Assembly (NCBI GenBank): GCA_031472005.1 | Contig: PZJY01000008.1 | Span: forward strand, 868,001-932,000 | Length of the DNA: 64,000 nucleotides | From: Tetracladium setigerum | Lineage: Eukaryota; Ascomycota; Leotiomycetes; Helotiales | Reading direction: 5' to 3' | Shown: in pieces, positions 48,245 through 58,021 of the stretch | Layout: each line of letters opens with the position of its first letter | Position numbering within the stretch: the first letter of the stretch is position 1 | Position numbers and translations under genes: made by a program | The notes under the pieces: model-generated | What the model was told of the DNA's origin: nothing | The model's input: the letters and a program-made list of their open reading frames with translations, nothing else | Database searches by the model: none

Positions 48245-51200
48245 ATGAAAGGCCATTTTGCCAAGATAGGAGCAGTTGCTCTGTCAGTTCTGCAAGGCAT
48301 CAATGCCCAGCAGGCTGTCTGGGGCCAGTGTGGAGGTGATGGCTGGACAGGACCGACTACTTGTGTTTCTGGTTCGAATTGCGTGTAAGTTCCTAAAATC
48401 ACAATGAAGCATTGCAACTTTGAGCATGACGGTTTTGAGTCTGTACTGATCACCGCTATAGATTTTCCAGCCAATGGTATTCACAATGTATTCCAGGTTC
48501 GGTAACGACTATTGCCACTTCAAATCTAGTCACAAGTTCGAAGGTAAGCACGTCGACGACGAGCAAGCTAGTAACCACGACTTCGTCCGCAAGTGCAGCA
48601 GCAACAACAACAACAACAAAAGCTTCGACGTCTACAGTTACAACATCATCGTCTGGAAGCGCAGCACCGAATCCTCCGAGCTCACTTCTAAGGGTTCGCC
48701 TTAACCCGGCCAATATCCGACTTACAGCCGATAGCGATTTTTCCATCTGGACTATTGCAGAGGGAATCAGTGCAAGCACCACTCTAGGCGGTGTCACACT
48801 TACACTTGCTGCTGCCACTAATTCAAAGCTTGCTGGTGGTAGCTACAAAGTAGTGTATAACAAATTTCTCTCATCCTTTGGTGAGAGAATCATCGGCGAA
48901 GGAATCACGACGCATCCCGACAGTACAGGCACCAAAGTCATCACCTTGTCTATCACGGGACTTTCTGTCGGAACTCATAGCTTGTTGGCATGGCACAACG
49001 CATGGGATGCCTTAAGCTCAGCGGGCACAGTTTCAGTTGCCGTGGATGGTAAAAGCGCCGTCAGCTTCACACAAACTGTACGAAAGGACAATATCTGGGA
49101 GTCTGGCTCTTCACACGTGACATTCTCTGTCACCTCGACAACACAGAAAGTTCAGGTGGTATATACAGCCAGCGGAGGAGACGGAAGGGCATATCTCAAT
49201 GGTTTGGAAATCGACAGTCCGGCGCTTGGAAACCAGATCAGCTTCCCAACTCCTCGCCATCGGGATGAGCGTGTTGACTTGAAGGGAGGCTCAACCACCT
49301 CCGCATCCTGGCGCGCACCAAACTCGGCTTCATCTCCAACTTACAATGTGTATCTCGGTACCTCAGCGACCGCGCTGAAGAGCGTCAGCAGTGGACAAAC
49401 CGGGACGAGTGTAAATCTACCTGGTACGATATTCTTATGTTGCTCGTTGTGTGCAGTACTAATCTCAGCCCCAGGCCTTAATAATCTTGATACCTACTAC
49501 TGGCGTGTAGATGTGGTATCGGGAGGCATCACCTATTATGGACGGGTATTCATGTTCAGAGCAGCACAATTGGCTTTCCCAGGAGCTGAAGGATGGGGGT
49601 AAGTTGAAAAATCCTTCATGGCAATGAAGTGTCTTCTAATTCTCTCTCGGCTAATTAGCCGCTTTGCCCGAGGAGGCCGTGGAGGTAAAGTGGTCAAAGT
49701 TACAAGCCTTGCAGATGGTACAGATGTAGGAACTTTGCGACATGCTCTTACAGTGGCGACTGGCCCGCGGACTATCGTTTTTGATATTGGCGGTGTTATC
49801 ACTTTGACTTCCCGCCTGACAGTCAATGACCAGTACATCACGCTGGCTGGCCAGACCGCACCCGGGAAAGGTATAGTGATTCAAGGCATGCCCATGGGGC
49901 TCTCAGGAGCAACCGATGTTATCTTTCGACACATCCGAGTTCGTCCTGGAAAGATCTCTGGGCAAACAATCGACGGAATGGGGATGCAAGGCTCGAATCA
50001 TTGCATATTTGATCGTTGCTCAATGGTACGTTCGGGTGTTTGAGAAAGGGAAACTTGAGCGCTAACAATGTAAAAGGGCTGGGCGATAGACGAGTGCTTC
50101 AGCTCTCGAGGTGCGTATAATATCACATTTCAACGAAACATGATCTCTGAGCCACTTAATGTTGCTGGTCACCAAAACTATCCTGCAGGCACGGAGCATG
50201 GATATGCGGCGACTATTGGCGGTGACGTGGGATCCTTTCATCACAACTTAATCGCCCACGCATCTGGGCGCAGCTGGAGTATGGGCGGAGGCCTTGACGA
50301 TGCTGCAACTTTTGCTGGCCAGTTGGATATTCGAAACAATGTTGTATTCAATTTTGGTATGTGTCACTTTGCTACATAACGAGCTACTCTAATGGCATTA
50401 AAACAGGCAGTCGTACGACTGACGGGGGTGCCAAGAAGGTTAACTTTGTCGGCAACTACTATAAACCGGGTGCTGCAAGTGTATTGACCTATGACCTCAA
50501 AGCTACGGTAAGTGGTTCGTATAAGTCTGCGGTGGTAACATTGGCTGAGCTCGCTCGCAGTATGAGGATAATTTCCCTGGCGCGCAACAATATCACTGCG
50601 CTGGAAATTCCATGGATGGGGTCTTTACGCAGACTTCTACACAGTATCCTCCAGGTGACGGTACCTCGATCACGTCAAAGATTGCCTGCTTTGGTGCCGT
50701 CAGCTTTTCTCCAGCCCCGACTTACCAGAAATTTTTCTCCACCGCATTCTTTGAACCATATGTCGAGACTCAAACCTCCACCGAGGCATACAAGCGTGTG
50801 CTTTCTGACAGCGGCGCTCAGCAGCCAGTAACCGACGATCACGACAAGCGCATAATCAAGGAGACGGTGACAGGGACATACACCTATACTGGATCAGCGA
50901 GCGGCAAGAAAGGCTTAATTGACGATCCAAAAGACGCAGGCGGGCTTGAATCTTTCCCACAACAACACGCGCAGCCAACTGGGATGCCAATAATGACGGT
51001 ATTGCAGACTGGTGGGATGGCTCTACCGGAGGAGCAGGATATACCCCACTGGAAGGGTATATCAATTTCATGGCTGATCCTCACTCTTATGTTTCGCCTT
51101 CTAAGTCCGTCACTATTGACTTGGCACCACTTGCTGCCGGATTCAAGACTCCCGCTTTCACTGTCTCAGGAGCAACTAGAGGAACGGCGTCGGTTAGTGG

Positions 51201-51327
51201 GACCAAAGCTACGTATACGGCTGGTTCAGTGGCTGGTATCGATTACATTATCGTCGCTATCAAGGATTCTGAGGGCAGTACGTGGAGCAGGAAGTATGGC
51301 GTTGCCATCTATGCGGGCGCAAATTAA
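48245..51327 (+). CDS. CBM1-bearing pectate lyase-like beta-helix protein with an extra N-terminal module, one apparent frameshift
   Basis: This is probably a secreted polysaccharide lyase acting on pectin-type polymers. Seven exons (48245-48384, 48462-49423, 49469-49598, 49659-50025, 50077-50356, 50407-50507, 50561-51327) encode 915 residues after one base is restored. Parts: signal peptide (1-21), CBM1 cellulose-binding module (VWGQCGGDGWTGPTTC ... WYSQC), Thr/Ser linker, a region of about 270 residues with a probable beta-sandwich (WHNAWDAL, AYLNGLEID) and a fibronectin-III-like piece (YNVYLGTS ... YYWRVDV), then the right-handed beta-helix: AFPGAEGWGRFARGGRGG, TLRHAL, IVFDIGGVI, LAGQTAPGKGI, CIFDRCSMGWAIDE and SFHHNLIAHASGRSW. 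A C-terminal module follows. This catalytic type is common in bacteria. The frame breaks at a three-G run, 50981-50983, inside DANNDGIADWWDG. Confidence 0.82.
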
Positions 51328-52726
51328 ATTCCCTTGGCGAAGCCTTCGGTTACAGTGGATATATTCATGTATATATTTAGGCACCTGCACGTCTTGTGAT
51401 CCGTCTTACTGCAATCAAGTGTCCTTTCTACATTACTTAGTTGTGATTATACAGAAGGTTCCAAGGACCTGTTTTCATGTTCCATAGCAAAGAAAGATCA
51501 ATTCGTTTCGCCCCTCCTTCCTTTGAACGTGGCATTCCATTCTGCAAAAAAAAAAGAGATCGCTTCGTCTATAAGAAAGACCCAGTGAACTTTCATGGCC
51601 TAGACTTGCCATTTAGCAAGCACTTCGCGTAAAGAATATCTTCCATCAGTGTGCAACCAGACTACACTTGGCAGAATCTGCATCCTCTTCCATGTCACAA
51701 CCGAGAACTAAAGCAGTTATTACAGACTTCGCTGCTCTCAACTCAAATCTTCAACTTTTTTGGCTTTGGGTCCAATGATCGGATTGCAATTGGCAAATTT
51801 GGAATGGACCGTAAACAAAGAGATGTCCGGAGGAATGGGTGAAAAAAGAGATGGCAACACTTTGCAATTTGATATTTTGTAGCGAGTCTATGCCAAGAGG
51901 GGAAAATGGGTCAAATAGCAACTAACTATCAGAAAAAGTCTACTTGGTGTGAGGTGGGGACAGCGGACGAATGCGAATGCGGAAAGAGCTGCATGAAAAA
52001 ATCTCGTGGCGTAATAGGAACGGGAGTATGGAGATGTTCTCATTACCCAGAATAAATAGAACTAATGGTTAAAGTGTTCATCGGGCCGTGAATAGCGCGC
52101 GCTGTCTGACACTGTAGTGATCCCGTACATATACCAGGATCCGGAGCAGCTGATCGAGGTTTGCCGAGGTACGTGGTACTATGTTTTCAGCTCATGATAT
52201 TGCCTATGTGGCACCATTTCCAAAGTATTGCAGGCAGTAGCCAATATTCAAGGTAAAGGTCTTCTGCCTGAGGTATCTGGCAGGATAAATAAACTGTTGA
52301 GAGAAGGCGTAAACATTCTTTTCCTGTCGTTACGTTCTTTGTCCGTCTTTTATTTGATCCCTTTGTGATTTTAAATGTTACTTTCTGTTCACATCAAATG
52401 TATTTCTTCTTTTAAGTTCACTAATGAGATTCCCTCACTCCGCTGGAGTAAGCGAGAGACAAATTTCAGTGTTTCAAAGACACTTGCATAGTGTAAGTAA
52501 CATAGAAAGACTAGATGTAGTGAATTTCATGGCCTGCAGTCTGCAAGATGCTTACTACAGAGGGACTGGCTGATCTACAGTAATCCGTAAAGATAAGAAG
52601 AGAATGTAGAGAAATAGAAGTTTTTACAAAGAAGAAAGTTGCCAGCCGCCCTCCCCCGTAACCCGACTTTATGTTGATCTAGCGTATATAACACTGATGA
52701 TCTTGATTCCCATCTGTAATTGGAAT
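51328..52726. other. Intergenic between two convergent lyase genes
   Basis: No gene was recognised in the 1.4 kb between the two stop codons. It holds both 3' flanks. An A10 run lies near 51546-51555. Confidence 0.55.
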
Positions 52727-54232
52727 TTAAAGAGTATTTCCAGCACTCGCAGGCACGCTAGTCTGGATCGAGGAGGCAGAAGCAGCACCAACGATGGACT
52801 TTCCAGAGAAGGAGGAAAAGAAGCTGGTGTCGTGGTAGGCAAAGGCGCCCGAGTTGGTATAGATGTTGGTCTGGCACGAACGACCAAGAGCAGAGCTGCA
52901 CTGGCTCACATAGGCAGACTCGGAGGTGAAAAGCTTGCCCTGGTATCCACTGATGACGGTTGGGACCTTGATGAAGACACATCCCTCGAAGATTCCCTTG
53001 GCGTTGGTGGAACCTCCCTCGACGGCGTGGCCAGTGTTGTCAGACCAAACACTGTTGACGGCGTGGAGGAGAGTACCCGCGCTGAGAGCTGGGGCGCGAC
53101 CAGATGTGAAGTACACGTAGTTCTCTGTGCCACAGTTAGCGATCTCTTGACTTTTAGTAATGAAGGTTGATGGTGACTCCTACTGTAGAAGGTAATGGAA
53201 TCGTCAGTGCCAACCAACTCGAGTCCCCAGTATGTGTGCTTATCGCAAGTAGCCGAGTTTGTGGTTACGCCGTTGATAAAGCTGTTGGAGATTGTAATGA
53301 GCTTGTTTGGTGATTGGCCAAAACTGTAGTGCTGGCGGCCTAATAATGAAGTCTGGTCGAGGCAAAGTCAGAAAGTCTCTCACAGAGCCATATTTTGAAA
53401 GCTTACCGTGACGTGGTCAATCCATATATTACTAGTCTCTGAAAGAGAGATAGCATCTCCGCCCCATACGTATTGAGGGTTGAGATTGGTAATGGCAATA
53501 TTTTGGATTATGATATTGGACACGCCGACCATTCGCAGGCCCTTTCCGTTGAGTGTTGCCTTGTTGATGCCAATGAGTGTCTTATTGGACTTGACTTGAA
53601 TTCCCTGATATCCGGCATTGTCGATCTTAGCATCGTACAACGTTTGAGTTCCACAACCACCAAGTGTATTGAGCAGACCCTGTCCACCTTGTGCAGGAGT
53701 GCAGCTATACGGATTGCATGCCTTGTAGGTTGTCGTGCCTTCAGAACCGACAAAGTCGTAGGTACCTGAGATGATGATAACTTGTGGACTGCTGGAGGTA
53801 AGGTAGGTCTTCAACTGGGCAATGGTACTGGGGTACACAGGAGCCGCATTGCCCCCTCCTGTGGTCCCTGAAGCAAAGCCCATGGGGGATCCAGAGAGTT
53901 TTCCGCTTGAAGCGACAGTAGTGGCAGCGGCCTTGACAGTAGTAGTAGTAGCTTTGGTAGTAGTCGTTGTGGTAACCGCAGTACCAGCCAGACATTGGGA
54001 GTACCACTCGTTTGTGTACTTGCAGGTACTACCGGAATCACAGCAAGTTGGTCCTGTATAACCAGAACCACCACATTGTCCGCTAAGAAAAATATTTAGC
54101 TGTCTACAACTAGTCGTGAGATTTGAATGCTATAACGTACTATAACGCGGAACAAGCGCGTTTCTCAAGAATGGGAGAAGCCAAGGCCGTGTAGGCCATA
54201 GCCATGAAGAAAAATGCTTTGGCAGCCATCAT
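52727..54232 (-). CDS. Pectin lyase (PL1 family) with N-terminal CBM1
   Basis: This enzyme cleaves pectin by beta-elimination outside the cell. Four exons (54141-54232, 53407-54082, 53184-53352, 52727-53124) give 444 residues. A signal peptide and KR processing site (LASPILEKRA) are followed by a CBM1 (YGQCGGSGYTGPTCC ... WYSQCL), a Thr linker, and a PL1 parallel beta-helix: GFASGTTGGGNAAPVYPST, SNKTLIGINKATLNGKGLR, VSNIIIQNIAITNLNPQYVWGGDAIS, NIWIDHVT, LGRQHYSF and TSGRAP with the catalytic Arg region. GFASGTTGGG and WGGDAI mark the pectin lyase rather than pectate lyase branch. Fungal pectin lyases usually have about 360-380 residues and no CBM1. The start is one of two adjacent ATGs (54232 or 54229). 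It lies tail to tail with the other CBM1 lyase. Confidence 0.92.
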
Positions 54233-55263
54233 GAAGATTTGAATAAAAGAAATTAAAGAATGTTACAGTCGGAGCTGGGACAAGTATGAACTCAGTTCGG
54301 TTATCGCTGCTGAAACTCAAAGTCAGAATCTCGGCGGCGCACCATCTTCATATAAGACAGCGGCTATTCTCTTCCGTCCTTGAAGATCGAAAAGACGCAA
54401 GACAATCTCCTTCAGGAGAAGCCTTTCCCCAGCTTCCCGACAACACTGTCATCAGACCCGCAAAAACCGTTTCACTGTATACAAGCCTCATGAAGGGCCG
54501 GATGAAACTAGATTAGCGATGCAAACTCAATCTGTTCTGGTGCAACGCGCCGCGATTAAGCATTGAAGGTGGACTGGGAATTAGGAAGTTAATCTGCTTT
54601 GGGAGTTAGTTTAATTTTCCTGCAGTTCCTACAATTTAAAGAGTATCCATTTTCGGACGTTGGCCCGTTTTAATTTTCTCGAATAGATTGGAAGATCTAG
54701 AACGGCAGACCGCTCGCTTAAATGCAGGCATCTCGGAGCCAATCGTACTCGTTTATGGCATTCAATAGGTCAGATAGCTGATCTGGGCTTAATGGCAAAA
54801 GTGACATATTTTGCTGTTGAGTGGTTGGGCTAGTTTTAGTTGGTTGATTTGTTTCTCGATAATTCTTGTATCTTCGTCTTGAAGCCATTCTCTTTGCGCC
54901 CCCTCTCCCCGTATAGGAGGTGGGCGAGCTGGACTTGAACGTTTTGTTCTAAGCGAGGGGGGATTGTGAGGATGACGCTTAGTCAATATTGGCATTTGAA
55001 GTATTCTTGGTCTGTTTCCAAGTTTTCGTGTTGCTTCATGTTTTGAGGTTTAATTGTTTTGTTTCGGGGGTTAATAGGCTTGCAAAGAGCGATCAATAGC
55101 TAGATATCTAATAATATCTCAAATTATCTTTGATGCATCATTCCATACCTACACAACAGAGGCAAAATGCCGTCTCCCTATTTCACATCTCCTCCATCTA
55201 ATATTCTTACAACCCGGACGCTTTACGTCACTCATATGTCGTGTACCTTACAATACATATCTC
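54233..55263. other. Intergenic
   Basis: No gene was recognised. The left side is the pectin lyase promoter. The right side is the 3' flank of the minus-strand gene that follows. Confidence 0.55.
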
Positions 55264-56436
55264 TTACACTGTCCTTGCTTGATTTTCTGGCCATTTCTCA
55301 TTCTCTTCAGCAAGTATCTGCCACTCCGCCTGCATCCCCCCTTGCTGAATCCCAGCAAGAATACCAAAAGCACCCTCCACACCTGAAGCGGCTCCCTTGC
55401 TTGCAAAATCCTTCCTCATCCCATTATTTTCAGAAAGGAGAGCAAGTTGATAGCAACCCTTCGGATCATCAAGGTCCATCGCCGCAATCTCAAAAGCTGA
55501 TTGTGCCGCCATGCGATGTTCCTGCGCGAACTTGCTCGAAGGTTCAATTTGAAGAAACAATTCACCAATGGTGAGCAAGGCCTCGTTAGCACCTGGAAAA
55601 TCTATGAAAATCTCTTTGAGGAGATCTTCGCGATTATAATTTGGTGCGGAGGAGGGAGCCGGCCATCTGGTAGCGGCTTGAGCGTAACTTAGTGCTTCCT
55701 GTAGCCTGCCTTGGGATTTTAAGACGAGGGCAAGGAGAGTAGTAGCCGTTGAATCTGGGGGATCGGAGGTCTCAACGATGCTCCGTAACATGGCGAGGGG
55801 TTGGCTAATGGTCCTGATTGTGGTGGTATTATTACGCAGAGCGCTATAGATAAGAGTAAATAGTGCTAATCTGCACCCAAGGGTATATGAGAGAGTCAAG
55901 AGGCCTTTGGCGAGACGTGCTAGGTTGGCCGTCGGAGGTGTGGATGGATTAACGAGGAGGGTCGCAAGGTGGAATAGTGCGAGTGGTGATATTTCATACT
56001 CTTCTTGGGTCAGTTTTTGTATTTTCAATTCCTCATGTTTGGTGAGTAGAGAGGTCAGACAGCCTGGGAATTTAAGAGTATAATACGTACTCTTACATAA
56101 CTGCTCTTCGAACCCCAAGGAACCACCTTTCATGAAATCATGCAGAAAATCCACTGCACGTGAGGGGTCAGCATCCAGAATTCCTTCGTCAACAGCAGTT
56201 TGAAGCTGTGATAGTGGTGGTATTAAAGCCTCTATAGGAGAATTCGAGGAGGGAATTTGGCCTCGAGGGATCCGGATTGTACCGGCAGGTTGGTTTTTAG
56301 CTCTGACTTTTGGTGAGCGACGTGGTTGGGCGTTCAGGGACGAGGGCGAATGAAAAGATCGCGTGATTGTGAGGAATGGCGTCTGAAAGATTGATGCCTT
56401 GGGGAGTCTAGTGAGAGATGGGCGAAGGAGGGACAT
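55264..56436 (-). CDS. Probable mitochondrial helical-repeat (Sel1/TPR-like) protein
   Basis: A single exon of 390 residues. The N-terminus (MSLLRPSLTRLPKASIFQTP, then TRSFHSPS) is basic, Ser/Thr-rich and without acidic residues, as in mitochondrial targeting peptides. The rest is a series of paired helices with small-residue spacing (LKSQGRLQEALSYAQAAT; ANEALLTIGELFLQ; GCYQLALLSENNGM; GVEGAFGILAGIQQGG), as in TPR or Sel1 repeats. I do not recognise a named family. A GTAAGA near 56096 was tested as a splice donor, but no acceptor keeps the frame, so the gene is read without introns. It is divergent from the Utp16-like gene, sharing 367 bp. Confidence 0.7.
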   Translation of the reverse strand: MSLLRPSLTRLPKASIFQTPFLTITRSFHSPSSLNAQPRRSPKVRAKNQPAGTIRIPRGQIPSSNSPIEALIPPLSQLQTAVDEGILDADPSRAVDFLHDFMKGGSLGFEEQLCKSTYYTLKFPGCLTSLLTKHEELKIQKLTQEEYEISPLALFHLATLLVNPSTPPTANLARLAKGLLTLSYTLGCRLALFTLIYSALRNNTTTIRTISQPLAMLRSIVETSDPPDSTATTLLALVLKSQGRLQEALSYAQAATRWPAPSSAPNYNREDLLKEIFIDFPGANEALLTIGELFLQIEPSSKFAQEHRMAAQSAFEIAAMDLDDPKGCYQLALLSENNGMRKDFASKGAASGVEGAFGILAGIQQGGMQAEWQILAEENEKWPENQARTV

Positions 56437-56803
56437 CGTTGGTGTTGTCTTTTTGTGATGGTATGATGTTGTTGTTCTCGTTGTTTTGACTCTGTTCTTC
56501 TGTGTTGTAAGATTCTGCGACCAAGACTAAAAAGATGCGACGAGCCGCTCACTCCTTCTTCTGTCCCAACCAAATTGATCAGCCTTGAAATCTTAAGCCT
56601 TTCTCTCTTTTATGAAATCCTCTTTCAACGGGAATTTCATTCACAAACATAACATTTACAACAACATCAAATCCCATCAAGGAGAGCGACGTCGAGGCGG
56701 TGAAGTACCAAGCCAATTCTGCCGCCCAAAGCTTCTTCAAGAAATTCCTTCGTCAACCCCCCAGCCCACGCACGCATCGACAACCCAAAAGCAACCCTCC
56801 TCC
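56437..56803. promoter_or_regulatory. Divergent promoter, helical-repeat protein and Utp16-like protein
   Basis: These 367 bp lie between two outward-facing starts. An in-frame ATG at 56612 could extend the Utp16-like protein by 64 residues, but that extension has no conserved look and the ATG at 56804 is preferred. No site was recognised. Confidence 0.4.
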
Positions 56804-58021
56804 ATGTTGTCTCGACTCCTGCACAGCGCGAAATCTTATATCTCGCCTGCTGATACTCCCGTCAATCCTGCCGCTACCGTATCTACCCCTTCCTCCGGCA
56901 AGCAATCAAAGCCAGCCGCAAAATTCATCACCTCAACTCCACAGTGGAACAAGGCGGAAGCTCTAAAAGCAGCAGAAAAGCGTGCGAAACCTTCTCCGAC
57001 TCCCAGGAAAAGATTGACAAGGATACACTCGCCGGATACTATGGTCACCACGCGTCAATCGAAAGATGTTGTCGCAGCAGAGGAGTCAACGGATGAAAAC
57101 TCTATAAATGTTTATGTGCCGGTTACATCCTCTGTTAAGGCGAAAGGAAAGAAGCGAGGTATTACAGCTGAAGATGGAAATACAGGAGGCACACCAAGTC
57201 GATCTGTGAAGAAGCGGAAGGTTTCTCCTCCTGCCCAGGAGGGACCAATTGTCAAAAGCTCGTCGAGATTGGTGGTGGAAATACCCGTTTCCAAGGAAAT
57301 GGCGGGGGAGGTAAAGGTCTTGGAGAAGAAAGTTGGTGGTGTTGAGAAACCAAAGGTGTACAAGAAGATTGGTTCAGACGATGAAGGAGACGTAGAGAAA
57401 CCAAAGGTGCATAAGAAATTTGGATCAGACGATGAAGGAGAGGATGAGAAACCAAAGGTGTATAAGAAGTTTGACTCAGACGATGAAGTCTTTAAGAGTG
57501 TGGAGGATGACTTAAGTGACGATGAGGCGCCAGAAGAGGTTGGCGCCCAATCTGCGGCATTAAAGGCAAAAGTACAAGCGGAGAGTGCGAAGATTGCTAT
57601 TCAAAGGTATATATATTGCCCCAATTCTGTTCTCCCTCCTGAATGCTAAACTGCCTTCTCTAGTCAGCGCAAGAAACGCAAAGAACGTGCCACCCAAATA
57701 CAAGCTAGCAAAGGCAAAAAGCTTGTTCCATCTGAAGTCGAAGAAGCCTTAGCCGAAATCGTCTCCAACGACGACGAAGAAGATGGGGAAGAAGATTCCT
57801 CCTCATCCGAATCTGACTCAGACGACGAAGACGATCTCCCAACCATCTCAAAATCAAAGCGCTTGGTGTTTGAGCAAACACAACCGAAAGATCGTAAAGT
57901 TGGCTCGACAACTTATAGAGTTACGAAAGGACCTGCGAGAGATTTGGCGCCAAAAGCAGCCAATAGAGCAAGAAATACGAAGGAGGAATGGTTGAAGGGC
58001 AGGGCGGGGACTGGGGTTTAG
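56804..58021 (+). CDS. Utp16-like U3 snoRNA-associated nucleolar protein
   Basis: Proteins of this type belong to the small-subunit processome for 18S rRNA maturation. Two exons (56804-57606, 57664-58021) give 386 residues. The protein is highly charged: basic patches (KAKGKKRG, VKKRKVS, QRKKRKERA), acidic Ser runs, and a C-terminal conserved-looking block (STTYRVTKGPARDLAPKAANRARNTKEEWL), which is the reason for the call. Residues about 182-235 hold three imperfect copies of an E-KPKVYKKxxSDDE unit of about 19 residues, possible casein-kinase sites. The start at 56804 (MLSRLLHSAKSYIS) is preferred over 56612. The assignment rests on the C-terminal motif and composition, so it is moderate. 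Confidence 0.65.

Noticed and set aside
56032..56096. Possible intron with a GTAAGA donor in the helical-repeat protein gene
   Set aside because: Every nearby acceptor either shifts the frame or creates a stop codon, while the unspliced frame is open.
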